Assembly: GCA_965371445.1 (NCBI GenBank)
Contig: CBDUYN010000117.1
Location: forward strand, 1 to 31,869
Direction: 5' to 3'
DNA length: 31,869 bases
Source: DASWIG01 sp965371445
GTDB taxonomy: Bacteria; Acidobacteriota; Thermoanaerobaculia; Multivoradales; J023
In this document: positions 8,156 to 16,410 of the stretch, piece by piece
Numbering within the stretch: position 1 is the first letter of the stretch
Layout of the letters: every line of letters begins with the position of its first letter
Made by a program: the position numbers and the translations under genes
Notes under the pieces: generated by a model
Databases searched by the model: none
Seen by the model: the letters and a program-made list of their open reading frames with translations, nothing else
Told to the model about the DNA's origin: nothing

Positions 8156-8538
8156 GAAGGATCCCTTTGCTTCTCGACGGGCACGACGCAGACGCCGAGC
8201 GCTCGAGCGACGGCGATCGGCTCCTCGAGCACCTCGCCCGACGAGCCGCCCGTGGCCCGGATCACCTTCCGGCATTCAAGCTCGATGCGTCGCGAGCAGC
8301 GCCCGGTCCCGACGAGCCGCGCCTCGACCTCCAGGTAGTCGCCGGCGTAGACCGGGGCCAGAAACTCCAGGTTCTCGTAGGCGCGGAAGAGGCCTTCGTC
8401 GCCGTCGGAGCGGATCAGGACCTCGGTCGCCGCGTCGCCGAAGAGCTTCGTCACAAAAGCCCCATCGACGAGCCCGCCGCCATAGTGGGCTTGCTCCTGG
8501 CTGATTCGCAGGCGGATCAAAGAGTGGTGGTCGTTCAT
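8152..8538 (-). CDS. kal: 3-aminobutyryl-CoA ammonia-lyase (Kal)
   Basis: The protein has 128 residues, the usual Kal length, with a hotdog-fold sequence. The N-terminus SLIRLRISQEQAHYGGGLVD is the typical Kal opening, and FLAPVYAGDYLEVEARLV is the hotdog core. Kal removes ammonia from 3-aminobutyryl-CoA to form crotonyl-CoA, which can then go to butyrate or be oxidised. It overlaps kamE upstream and kce downstream by four bases each (ATGA), so its product enzyme acts next to Kce both in the pathway and in the operon. Confidence 0.92.
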   Translation of the reverse strand: MNDHHSLIRLRISQEQAHYGGGLVDGAFVTKLFGDAATEVLIRSDGDEGLFRAYENLEFLAPVYAGDYLEVEARLVGTGRCSRRIELECRKVIRATGGSSGEVLEEPIAVARALGVCVVPVEKQRDPS

Positions 8539-9278
8539 GCCTTGGCCTCCTTTCGGCGCCGGATGAGCTCTTTGACCACGTAGGTCGCGACCTCACCCGG
8601 TACGGTGCCGGCTCCGAAGCCGGCGTCGTAGCCGAGCTCGCGGGCCAGCTCGTGGGAGATCCGCGGACCGCCGGCCACCAGCAAAAACCGTCCGCGGATC
8701 CCCTCCGCTTCGAGCATGTCCACGAGCTTCGTCAGGGGATGGATGTGGGCTCGTTTCTGGGTGACGAGAAGCGAGATTAGAATCGCGTGAGCATCGACCT
8801 CGACGGCCTTCTTGATCAGCTCCTCGCAGGGGACCTGACCGCCTAGGTTTCGAACGGCGAACGCCTCGTAGCGTTCGAGGCCGTAGTGGCCGTGATAGCC
8901 CTTCATGTTCAAGATCGAGTCGATGCCGACGGTGTGGCCGTCGCTCTCGATCGCCGCGCCGACGATGCCCACCGGCCGGCCGAAGTGCGAGCGCACCTCC
9001 TGGTCGATGCGCTTCATGGGCCAGGCCTCGTCGACGGGTGTCTCCGTACGGAGCTCCGAGAGGTCCACCGAGTGCCGGCACCGGCCGTAGACCACGAAGA
9101 AGGTAAAGCCGCGGCCGATCTCTTTGGCCGCGGCCACCAGCGGGTCGTCGAGGCCCATCTTGAGGGCCAGGGCCCGGGCCGCCGGCTCGGCCGCGCCGCC
9201 CACGACGGGAAGGGTGAAGCTCGTCTGGACGACGCCGTCGCCGGCTGTGTCGCCGTAGGGCCGGATCTCGTCGCTCAT
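8535..9278 (-). CDS. kamE: Lysine 5,6-aminomutase beta subunit (KamE)
   Basis: The protein has 247 residues. It is the cobalamin- and PLP-carrying subunit of the adenosylcobalamin-dependent aminomutase, which moves the terminal amino group of beta-lysine (or D-lysine) to make 3,5-diaminohexanoate. The base-off cobalamin motif DxHxxG is present as D113-G-H115-T-V-G118. K126 in ILNMKGYHGHYGL fits the lysine that holds PLP; the 11-residue gap between the His and the Lys equals that in the characterised enzyme. The C-terminal half is a Rossmann-type B12 domain ending in GFGAGTVP. The ATG overlaps the kamD stop as ATGA, with a strong GAGGAGGG ribosome binding site inside kamD. The holoenzyme needs B12. 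Confidence 0.95.
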   Translation of the reverse strand: MSDEIRPYGDTAGDGVVQTSFTLPVVGGAAEPAARALALKMGLDDPLVAAAKEIGRGFTFFVVYGRCRHSVDLSELRTETPVDEAWPMKRIDQEVRSHFGRPVGIVGAAIESDGHTVGIDSILNMKGYHGHYGLERYEAFAVRNLGGQVPCEELIKKAVEVDAHAILISLLVTQKRAHIHPLTKLVDMLEAEGIRGRFLLVAGGPRISHELARELGYDAGFGAGTVPGEVATYVVKELIRRRKEAKA

Positions 9279-10822
9279 GCTCCCTCCTCGAAGAGCTCGG
9301 GAAAGGGGTTGGCGTAGCCCGCCGCTTTCTCGATCACTCCCTCGCGTCCCCTGCCGCCGTCGCGTGGCCGGCTGACGTCGGCGAACACACCTTGCTCCAA
9401 AGCGCGAAAAAAACCTTGCTTTTCGATCGTCTCCAGCAGGGTGAGCGCGTCGTCGAGCACCTTCCGGGCTCGCCTCTCGATCCGGCCGCCGGGCTGGAAG
9501 CTGACCTCCTCGGCCAGGTGGCGCATGTTCTTGCGAATCGTCCGCGCGAGCTCAAGCGAGAGGAAGCGGTCCTGGAGGAGCGGGGTGTGGACCGCCTCGG
9601 AGAGGACACCGACCAGGTGGATCGACTGACCCGTAAGGACCGAGGTCACGGCAAAAAGGCCGTCCTGGACGTGGCCGCGAAAGATGTCTCCCGTCATGTG
9701 CTTCGTCGGCGGCATGTACTTGATCGGATGCCGCGGAAAAACCTGTCGAACGAGCTGAGCGTGGGCGATCTCCCACAGGAAGCCGTCTTCCATCTCGGGA
9801 TCGATCTCGAAGGCGTGACCGAGGCCCATCTGCTCCTCGCGCAGCCCGGAGCGTAGCGCCAGCTGCTCGTTGACGAGCTGCGAGGCGAGCACCGTGTGTG
9901 CTTGCTCGAAAGCGTCGGCGGTCGTCAAGTAGTTGTCCTCGCCGGTGTTGATCACGATGCCGGCCGCGGCGTTGATCCGGCGCGAGAAGTGCTGGTCGAC
10001 GAGTGTGCGGACCATGTTGATGTCGCGGAAGATGATGCCGTAGAGCGCGTCGTTTAGCATCATGTCGAGGCGTTCGAAAGCGCCCATGACGGCGATCTCC
10101 GGCATGCACAGGCCCGAGCAGTAGTTGACGAGGCGCACGTAGCGTCCGAGCTCGCGTCCGGTCTCGTCGAGCGCGCGGCGCATGAGGCGGAAGTTCTCCT
10201 GGGTGGCGTAGGTACCGCCGAACCCTTCCGTCGTGGCACCGTAGGGGACGTAGTCGAGGAGGCTCTGGGCCGTCGAGCGGATGACCGCGACACATTGCGC
10301 TCCCTGCTCGGCAGCTGCTTGCGCCTGTTCCACGTCTTCGTAGATGTTGCCGGTGGCGACGATGGAGTAGAGAAGGGGTTTTTCGTCCGCGCCGGCTTTC
10401 GCCATCATCTCTTCACGGCAGCGGCGGTTGTCCGCGATTCGCTCGACGGCGGCCCGGGCCGCCGTCTCGACGGCTTCCCTCCAGCCTGGCAGATCCTCCT
10501 GGGTCGCCGCACCGCCGGCGATCGCCTCGGCCGCCTCCTGCGCGGTGAATCCTTGCGCCGCCATCACGCCGCCGAGAAACCCAGCCGCCCCCAGGGTCAG
10601 CTTTTCCTGACCGAGCACTGCGATGAGACGGTTCGGCCACGGCACGTCCTCCGGCGTCACGCCGTCGACGCCGAGGAGCCGGACGACGGCGCGCTCGGTG
10701 GCGACAGTCGTGTGCCGTTCGACGACGCGGTGAACCTCGTCGGCGATCCGCGACGCGACGGCCCGGGCGTTTGCGACAGTCTCCGCGTCAAGGTTCAGCT
10801 TGGATCGAAGAGCATCTGACAT
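9275..10822 (-). CDS. kamD: Lysine 5,6-aminomutase alpha subunit (KamD)
   Basis: The protein has 515 residues, matching the known alpha subunit (about 516). It forms the TIM barrel that holds the radical chemistry, together with KamE. Recognisable family segments include YVPYGATTEGFGGTYATQEN, VNYCSGLCMPEIAVM and KYMPPTKHMTGDIFRGHVQD. The chosen ATG at 10822 lies 28 bp inside the end of the kamB-like gene, and no strong ribosome binding site precedes it, so translation is probably coupled. The stop overlaps kamE. No gene for lysine 2,3-aminomutase (KamA) is nearby, so the substrate beta-lysine must come from an unlinked kamA or from outside. Confidence 0.95.
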   Translation of the reverse strand: MSDALRSKLNLDAETVANARAVASRIADEVHRVVERHTTVATERAVVRLLGVDGVTPEDVPWPNRLIAVLGQEKLTLGAAGFLGGVMAAQGFTAQEAAEAIAGGAATQEDLPGWREAVETAARAAVERIADNRRCREEMMAKAGADEKPLLYSIVATGNIYEDVEQAQAAAEQGAQCVAVIRSTAQSLLDYVPYGATTEGFGGTYATQENFRLMRRALDETGRELGRYVRLVNYCSGLCMPEIAVMGAFERLDMMLNDALYGIIFRDINMVRTLVDQHFSRRINAAAGIVINTGEDNYLTTADAFEQAHTVLASQLVNEQLALRSGLREEQMGLGHAFEIDPEMEDGFLWEIAHAQLVRQVFPRHPIKYMPPTKHMTGDIFRGHVQDGLFAVTSVLTGQSIHLVGVLSEAVHTPLLQDRFLSLELARTIRKNMRHLAEEVSFQPGGRIERRARKVLDDALTLLETIEKQGFFRALEQGVFADVSRPRDGGRGREGVIEKAAGYANPFPELFEEGA

Positions 10823-11703
10823 CTCATGACGTCCAGGGTCGCAAGGTCGGGGAACGCGTCATGGAGACGCTCCATCAAGGCCGTGGCGTCAAGACGGGCG
10901 CCGGTCGGCGACGTCGGGTTGACGGCGAGGGCGAGGATCGGCACCGTCTCGCGCACGGCGAGCTTGATCCCGGCGGCCGTCAGGCGCCGGTGGGTGAGGC
11001 CGTCGAGGAAGACCTTCGAAGGATCGCCGACGACGACGGTGCCGCGGAATCCGCGTGCCAGGAGCGCTTCCGCCGTCTCGTCGCTGAACGAGCCTTCGGT
11101 CACGAATCGCTCCCCGCCGTCGCCGTTCAAGGGCAGCCGGAACGGCGCCAGAGCTTCCGCGGTCTTCTCGACGAGCCGGTCGAGGTCTTCGTCGAGCGCC
11201 GCGCCGGTCGAGGCCACGACGCCGTCGGCGAGGCCCGGCCGGACGAAAGCCTTGCGGTTGACCGCTCCGTCGACGAGGACGCGGTCGCAACCGCCGTCGA
11301 GCAGGCGCTCGACGGCCGCCGCGAGCTCGTCGCAGGTCACGGGTCCGACCAGCACGACCTCTCCGGGACGCGTCACCTCGTAGAGGCGGAGTCGGCCGAG
11401 AGAGGTTCTCGCCAGGGTGTCGGCGACACTGCGCAGGCCGGCCGTCGAGCGTCCGGCTTCGTCTTCGGTGGTAAGGAGCCGCTGTCCGGGAAACACTCGA
11501 ACCGGAGGCTTTGGGTTGCCGTAGAGCAGGTCCGACGTTTCTCCGTCGCGGCCGGAGGTGACGAGGCCGAGCCGTTCGCCGTTGCCGTGCAGGAGGCCGG
11601 CGACAAAATTCAGAGCGGTGGTCTTGCCGGTGTTCTTGGCCAGCCCGAGGAAGGCGACGCGCCGCACCGACGCCAGGCGACGGGTGAGGAAGGCCTCAAG
11701 CAT
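10795..11703 (-). CDS. kamB: KamB-like P-loop protein, probable aminomutase reactivation factor
   Basis: The protein has 302 residues with an N-terminal P-loop (G20-L-A-K-N-T-G-K27-T28) in VAFLGLAKNTGKTTALNFVA, which also fits SIMIBI-type NTPases. It contains CDRVLVDGAVNRKAF, a likely Walker B region. Proteins of this type sit directly before kamD in lysine-fermentation clusters and are annotated as the KamB part of the aminomutase reactivase, which would remove damaged cobalamin using ATP. The name here rests on the P-loop, the length and the location, since I could not run a comparison. It overlaps kdd by 8 bp with GGAGG well placed for ATG 11703, and overlaps kamD by 28 bp. The usual partner KamC (MutS-like) is not found in the window. 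Confidence 0.6.
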   Translation of the reverse strand: MLEAFLTRRLASVRRVAFLGLAKNTGKTTALNFVAGLLHGNGERLGLVTSGRDGETSDLLYGNPKPPVRVFPGQRLLTTEDEAGRSTAGLRSVADTLARTSLGRLRLYEVTRPGEVVLVGPVTCDELAAAVERLLDGGCDRVLVDGAVNRKAFVRPGLADGVVASTGAALDEDLDRLVEKTAEALAPFRLPLNGDGGERFVTEGSFSDETAEALLARGFRGTVVVGDPSKVFLDGLTHRRLTAAGIKLAVRETVPILALAVNPTSPTGARLDATALMERLHDAFPDLATLDVMRCQMLFDPS

Positions 11704-12727
11704 AGCGGGCCTCCAGGTGACGTCGCAGGCCGGGGTGGCCGCGCAACGTCTCGAGGGCGATTTCGGTCCAGCCGGGGAGGTAGCCCGAACCGATGCGCAT
11801 CTCGACGTCCTTGGCGACGCCCTCGGCGGTCAGGGCGGCGCGGCTGAAGGACGTCGCCATGCCAAAAAAGAGGATCGTCCCTCCTTCCCGCGCCGCCAGG
11901 ATCGAGGCGGCTTCGGTGCCGGGTCCGCTGGCGAAGTTGAAGACCTTGCTGGCGAGCCGTCCGGCCGTCCAGGAGGCGACCGCGGCTTCGACAGCGAGGG
12001 CGTCGCCGGCGTCGAGCGCCGCGGCTTCGTCGGCGAGGCCGAGCCGGAGGACGGTCGAGACCGCGTCCTCGTCGACGTCGACCGCGAAGACGCGGGCGGC
12101 CTGCCGGCGAGCCCGTGCCAGGCTCATAAGGCCCGCCATGCCACAGCCGAGGACGAGCACCTCGTCCTGGTCGTCGACGAGGCGGTCCACCGCAGCCGGC
12201 GCGCCCGCCACGTCGAAGACGGCAAGGGCCAGGGGCTCCGGGAGGTCCGGGGGAAGCGGTGCCCAGAGGCTCTTCTCGAAGAGGATCGCGTGTCCCCGGG
12301 CACGAACCTGGTGGGTCTTCGAATCGACGCTCTCGATCGCCTCCAAGTAGAGCGGCGTCAAGGTGAGGGAGACGAGAGTGGCGATCCGTGTCCCCTCCGC
12401 GAGGTCAAGACCGGACCGCAGAGAGGCGCCGATCTCCCGGACGGTGCCGATGAGCATGCCTCCCGAACCGGTCACGGGGTTCTGGAGCTTTCCCAGGTCC
12501 CGTGTCGTGTCGAGGATCATCGTGTCGACGCCGACACCTTTCGCCTCAGCCAGCTTCGTGAATTCGACGAACGACGCGGCATCCACGTTCAAACGCTCGA
12601 CGGCGACGAGTATCTCGTTGTCGCGGATGGGAAGGGACGGGTCGAGGCGCCCGGCTCCCTGGGGCAGGACGCCGGGTCCGTCGAGGGAGCGGTGCGTGCC
12701 CAGGGGATGGGCCGGCATCGACGCCAT
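11696..12727 (-). CDS. kdd: L-erythro-3,5-diaminohexanoate dehydrogenase (Kdd)
   Basis: The protein has 343 residues, the normal Kdd length. It oxidatively deaminates 3,5-diaminohexanoate to 5-amino-3-oxohexanoate with NAD(P)+. The Rossmann motif is VLVLGCGMAGLMSL (residues about 191-204), followed by RVFAVDVDED, whose acidic end favours NAD. NPVTGSGGMLIGTV and SKTHQVRARGHAILFEKS are typical of the family. I chose ATG 12727 because GGAGGAG lies 8-9 bases upstream; a TTG at 12745 in the same frame overlaps that ribosome binding site. It follows the AAA ATPase gene by 20 bp and overlaps the kamB-like gene, placing it second in the operon. Confidence 0.92.
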   Translation of the reverse strand: MASMPAHPLGTHRSLDGPGVLPQGAGRLDPSLPIRDNEILVAVERLNVDAASFVEFTKLAEAKGVGVDTMILDTTRDLGKLQNPVTGSGGMLIGTVREIGASLRSGLDLAEGTRIATLVSLTLTPLYLEAIESVDSKTHQVRARGHAILFEKSLWAPLPPDLPEPLALAVFDVAGAPAAVDRLVDDQDEVLVLGCGMAGLMSLARARRQAARVFAVDVDEDAVSTVLRLGLADEAAALDAGDALAVEAAVASWTAGRLASKVFNFASGPGTEAASILAAREGGTILFFGMATSFSRAALTAEGVAKDVEMRIGSGYLPGWTEIALETLRGHPGLRRHLEARYA

Positions 12728-12747
12728 CAGCTCTTCTCCTCCCAACG

Positions 12748-13929
12748 CTAGTCGAGAGTCGCCACCATGGACAGGTAGAGCCGAACCAACCGGTCCCGGA
12801 AGACCAACTCGCCGGCCTCGGCGTCCTGGCTCAGGACACCGAGCTTCTCCATCTCGCGCAGCAGCTCGTCGAGCCCGTCGAGCGCCCTATGGCGTCCGAG
12901 ATCCTCCTTCGAGACGACGAGGCCGGGCTCGGCGTCGGCCAGGGCCCGCAGAAAAGGCCGATGCTCCTCGCTGCGCACGAGCCGGTGGAGCTCGGGAGGG
13001 ACGAACTTGCGTCCTACGTCCTCGACCGCCGTGCGGACCGCCTGGCGAGCGATCCCGAGGTCGACGACGTTGCCGGGAGCGATCCAGAAAGCCGCTTCGC
13101 CGAGCAGGTGCATCAGCTTGGGAAGCCCTCCCGAATGCCGGCAAAGCTCCGCTAATGCCGCGTCGTCAATCGTCATCTCGACCTGGGCGAAGGCCCGTTC
13201 GTAGAGCTCCCTCATCTCCGCTTCGCTCATCGGCTCGATCATCGCGATCTCGAAGATCCGCTCGACCGGCTGGTGGTTCGCGACCAGCTCCTGGCGCCGC
13301 TCGTCCGTGCCACAAACGATCAGCAGCAGCGGCAGGGGATCGCGGCGAATGGCGTTGGAGTCGACGAGGTCCTTCAGGAAGCGGCTGAAGCTCCCAACGC
13401 CTGCGAGGCCGTTGATCTCGTCGAGGATCAGGACCAGGCCCTTGTAGCCCTCCCGGGCCTGGGCGTAGACGTTGTCCAGGAAGGGGAGAAAGCCCTGCGA
13501 GATGTCGGCGGCGTCCTGCCGGAGCTTTTCGAGGTGGAGCTTGACGACGCCGACCAGCGACACCTCCTTGATATAGTCGGCGAGAAAGCTCCGGACCTTC
13601 TCGGTGGCGGCGCCGTTTTGTCCCGCCGACTCGGCGACGGCTCGGACGGTGGCCTGGGCGACGTCGGTCAGCGACGTCGCGGTCCCGAGCAGAACGTGGA
13701 ACCCGAGCAGCCGCGGGTCGCGCTCGGCGGCGGACTGCATGAAGCTCGCCAGCGAGCTCTTACCGATCCCGTATTCGCCGGCGATGAAGACGGCCTGCGG
13801 TTTGCCGGCGGCCACCTGCCAGCTCGCCCGGCGGATCCGTTCGACCTCGGCGGCGCGTCCGACGAAGAGCTCCTCAGGGACCGGTTGCCCGGGGTAAAAG
13901 GGACTTCGGCCTTTGCGGTCGTAATTCAT
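12748..13929 (-). CDS. AAA ATPase of the Orc1/Cdc6-like (archaeal ATPase) type, first gene of the lysine operon
   Basis: The protein has 393 residues. After PEELFVGRAAEVERIRR, the usual box before an ORC/STAND-type ATPase, comes Walker A (G51-E-Y-G-I-G-K57-S-S). Walker B is LVLILDEINGL (D170, E171), and a sensor-1-like LLLIVCGTDERR follows. The C-terminal 90 residues (DLGRHRALDGLDELLREMEK and onward) look like a winged helix. There is no signal peptide or membrane span. The function is not known; such ATPases can remodel proteins or DNA complexes. It ends 20 bp before kdd, so it is probably co-transcribed with the lysine-fermentation genes, which is unusual. It could be a chaperone or reactivase for the aminomutase, a regulator, or an unrelated passenger. 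Confidence 0.8.
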   Translation of the reverse strand: MNYDRKGRSPFYPGQPVPEELFVGRAAEVERIRRASWQVAAGKPQAVFIAGEYGIGKSSLASFMQSAAERDPRLLGFHVLLGTATSLTDVAQATVRAVAESAGQNGAATEKVRSFLADYIKEVSLVGVVKLHLEKLRQDAADISQGFLPFLDNVYAQAREGYKGLVLILDEINGLAGVGSFSRFLKDLVDSNAIRRDPLPLLLIVCGTDERRQELVANHQPVERIFEIAMIEPMSEAEMRELYERAFAQVEMTIDDAALAELCRHSGGLPKLMHLLGEAAFWIAPGNVVDLGIARQAVRTAVEDVGRKFVPPELHRLVRSEEHRPFLRALADAEPGLVVSKEDLGRHRALDGLDELLREMEKLGVLSQDAEAGELVFRDRLVRLYLSMVATLD

Positions 13930-14247
13930 GGTCCGAGCTTCCGCGAACGACCTGCCGGCCGGGGGAGGGTGTCGGCAGGCGTTTGGAGGGACAAGTTAGC
14001 CTAACACAACCTGCCCAAGCCTCCCGGGGAGTCGGCGAGCAGAGAGGCGTCACGCAGGGCTCATCCCTGATTCTAGCTGGCGGTGAAGGGGGAGCCGGCA
14101 ACTCTCCGCGCTGTGGAGCAGCAGTGCTTCCGGGGCTGAAAGGGAGCTCTCCCGGGCCGGATCGACTGGACACCCGAGCATGTCCCTGTGAAGATGTGGT
14201 CAGTACCTAACTTGGACAAACCAGCTTTTCCCCAGGAGGATGAAAGC
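13930..14247. promoter_or_regulatory. Divergent intergenic region with palindrome and leader hairpin
   Basis: These 318 bp hold no gene and separate the minus-strand lysine operon from the plus-strand HExxH protein, so both promoters should be here. GTTAG-C-CTAAC at 13995-14005 is a perfect palindrome in an otherwise AT-richer patch, about 66 bp before the ATPase start, and could be an operator. CCTGCCG at 13951-13957 pairs with CGGCAGG at 13973-13979 (7 bp, extendable), which would make a GC-rich hairpin in the operon leader. AGGAGG at 14234-14239 serves the plus-strand gene. I did not find a recognisable cobalamin or lysine riboswitch. Confidence 0.4.
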
Positions 14248-15810
14248 ATGGAATCGTTCGACAGGAAGGCCGGCTCTCTGTGGCTGGGCCTATGGTGTCT
14301 GCTCGTGCTTGCGGGCGGCGCACTGACGGCTGCCGAAGAGGTTGCGGACGTCGAAGGCCGGCGTCTCGGTGCCGTCGACGTCGCTCGCGTGCGTGAGCTC
14401 TACCGGCTGAGCGACGAGCTCGGCGATCAAGTGTGGCCGGGCTTCGACGTCCGCAAGATCCCCGTTGCGATCAACAACGACGACCGCGAGGAACTTCTCG
14501 CCGGTCATCCCGATCCGCCGCCGGGCTTCCGCGTCTTCGAGGGCTTCGAGCTCAACGGCCGGCCGGTCATGATCCGCGAGGAAGTCATCCGGCTTTATGG
14601 CGGCGGTGGGGGGGGAACGGCGCTTTGGATCGGAGACGTAAAGAGCGTCTATTCGCCGACGCTCCAGGCCGGCGACGAGACGGAGGAGCACTATCTCCTC
14701 AAGCTCTTCCACGAGGCCTTTCACTGCTTCCAGGAAGGTTACCGGAGGCGGGCCGACGGCGCCGGCGGCGAGCATCTTTGGACGGATCCGAACGCTTCCG
14801 CCATGATCGCTCTGGAGGGCCACGTCCTCAGGGCCGCGCTGGAGGCGACGGACGACGGCGAGATGCGAGAGCTGGTCAAGACCTTCATCGCCGTGCGCCA
14901 CGAGCGGCGCAAGGGCTTGCCGAAGGCCCTTGTGCTTCAGGAGGGCGAGGACGAGTTCCACGAAGGAACGGCCCACTACGCCCAGGTCCGGGCGCTCCAG
15001 CTGCTCGCCCTGAAAGGTGGAATCAAGCCGCCGGAAGGCAATCCGCGCCCGGGCTATCCCGGCTTTGCCGATGCTTGGGAGCTTCTCGCTGAGCAGATCT
15101 CAGATCTCGTCGGGCAAGACGGGGAGCGTCCGATGACTTTCGAACGTGCCATGTACAAGCACGGTATGGCCCAGGGGGTCCTTCTCGATCGTCTGCGGCC
15201 AGGCTGGAAGGAAGCGCTCCGCGAGCAGGGAGCGACCCAGTTCGCGTTGCTTGAAGGCGCGTTAGACGTGCCGGCGGATGAAGAGGCGAAACGGGTGACG
15301 GCGGCGAAGGAGCGCTTCGGATACCAGGACCTCTTCGCCGAGCAGAAGCGGCGGACGCAGAGGTACCACGACATGATTCGCGGTTTCCTGGAGGCGCCCG
15401 GGCGTCGCTATCGCATCTACGACCGGGACCTCCCCGGCAGAGGCCTGAGGAAGTCTCGCCATCCGCTTCATCCGGTCCCCGAAGATCTGGGCATCCAAGC
15501 TGCGGCCAAGGCCGAGCCCGGTTCCGCAATCTTCGCCGTCTACGAAGCCGGCGTGGCCCGTTACGAGAAACCCGGGTTCTCTTTCAGCTCGCAGGAAGTC
15601 CCGATCCTCTTGGGCATGGCCTACATGGAATGGATCGATCCCGATCCGGCACCGGATCGAAGCGATCTGAAGATCGTCGCGGAGCGCCAGGAAGGCGACG
15701 TGTACCATGGGTTGAAGCTCACCACCCGCGGGTTTACGCTGGAAGCGGCGAAGGCCCGGATCGAGTGGTCCCAGGAGGTCGTCGAGATCCACCTGATGCC
15801 CCCCGGGTGA
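14248..15810 (+). CDS. Secreted HExxH-motif protein, putative zinc metallopeptidase
   Basis: The protein has 520 residues. An N-terminal signal peptide (about residues 1-30, LWLGLWCLLVLAGGALTAAE) points to export. H155-E-A-F-H159 in LKLFHEAFHCFQEGY is a HExxH zinc motif in a predicted helix, and E239 in DEFHEGTAHYAQ is a good third ligand, as in gluzincin-like peptidases where an EGTA(x)Y helix follows. The C-terminal third is of unknown type. I do not recognise the family; peptidase activity is inferred from the motif only. The ATG at 14248 follows AGGAGG with 8-base spacing. It is a single gene: the next genes lie on the other strand and are degraded. Confidence 0.7.
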   Translation: MESFDRKAGSLWLGLWCLLVLAGGALTAAEEVADVEGRRLGAVDVARVRELYRLSDELGDQVWPGFDVRKIPVAINNDDREELLAGHPDPPPGFRVFEGFELNGRPVMIREEVIRLYGGGGGGTALWIGDVKSVYSPTLQAGDETEEHYLLKLFHEAFHCFQEGYRRRADGAGGEHLWTDPNASAMIALEGHVLRAALEATDDGEMRELVKTFIAVRHERRKGLPKALVLQEGEDEFHEGTAHYAQVRALQLLALKGGIKPPEGNPRPGYPGFADAWELLAEQISDLVGQDGERPMTFERAMYKHGMAQGVLLDRLRPGWKEALREQGATQFALLEGALDVPADEEAKRVTAAKERFGYQDLFAEQKRRTQRYHDMIRGFLEAPGRRYRIYDRDLPGRGLRKSRHPLHPVPEDLGIQAAAKAEPGSAIFAVYEAGVARYEKPGFSFSSQEVPILLGMAYMEWIDPDPAPDRSDLKIVAERQEGDVYHGLKLTTRGFTLEAAKARIEWSQEVVEIHLMPPG

Positions 15811-15922
15811 TCCGTCGTACGGGCTTGCCGCACAGGCTCAACCGCGATCTCCTGTTTCCGCCTCGGGGCGGCGCCGGCCTGCCTGCCAACTCCTAGGCGC
15901 GGTATCGATGCAAGCGCGGACG

Positions 15923-16405
15923 TCAGTCACCGCCCGGCAACGTAGCGGAGGCCCGGATGGACCAGTCGGAGACCGCATCGCCTTTCCGAGCCCGGACGCG
16001 GAAATAGTGGGTGGGCCGGAGACGACCAGGCTCTCGACGTCGGCCCGCACGCTCGCCGCCTGCTGCCAGGGCCCCGGCGGGCTCCTGAAGTAGAGCTCGA
16101 ACGAGCTCTCGTTCTCGGACCGGTCGGTCCAGTCGAGCCGGATAGCCGGAGTTGGACGGCAGGCGGGTGTGCAGACGCAGCACCGGACCGCCCAGGTAGT
16201 CATAGCCGATCATGTCGAGGTTCAGGGCCGCGACGACGTTCTCGTTTCTCGTCCGTCCTGACCATCTCCGCGGCGTACTCCCTGGAGCCCAGATGACCCT
16301 GCTCCTCACCGGTGAAGAGGATGAGCGCAGGCGTCCCGCCTGCCTTCTCTTCCGCCTCCGAGAGGAGGCCGGCCGGGAGCGGCCCGTCCGGGAGCGGCGC
16401 TCAGC
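15923..16405 (-). pseudogene. Degraded M28-family peptidase with FN3 domain
   Basis: Pieces in different minus-strand frames together spell one protein. LSEAEEKAGGTPALILFTGE, then EQGHLGSREYAAEMV and NVVAALNLDMIGYDYLGG, form the zinc-binding core of an M28 aminopeptidase (FTGEEQGxxGS and NLDMIGYD). It jumps after LRLHTRLPSNSGYPA straight into a fibronectin type III domain (IRLDWTDRSENESSFELYF, then HYFRVRARKGDAVSDW), ending at 15923. At least two frameshifts are needed. One lies in the A-run of GACGAGAAACGAG near 16245-16250, where one A fewer restores the frame. The N-terminal half of the peptidase and the M28-FN3 linker are gone. The fragment abuts the end of the permease pseudogene. Confidence 0.75.
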
Positions 16406-16410
16406 GGCCC

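Noticed and set aside
13930..14247. Cobalamin or lysine riboswitch controlling the B12-dependent lysine operon
   Set aside because: I looked for the conserved B12-box-like and lysine-element cores in the leader on the minus strand and found none, only a simple GC hairpin.
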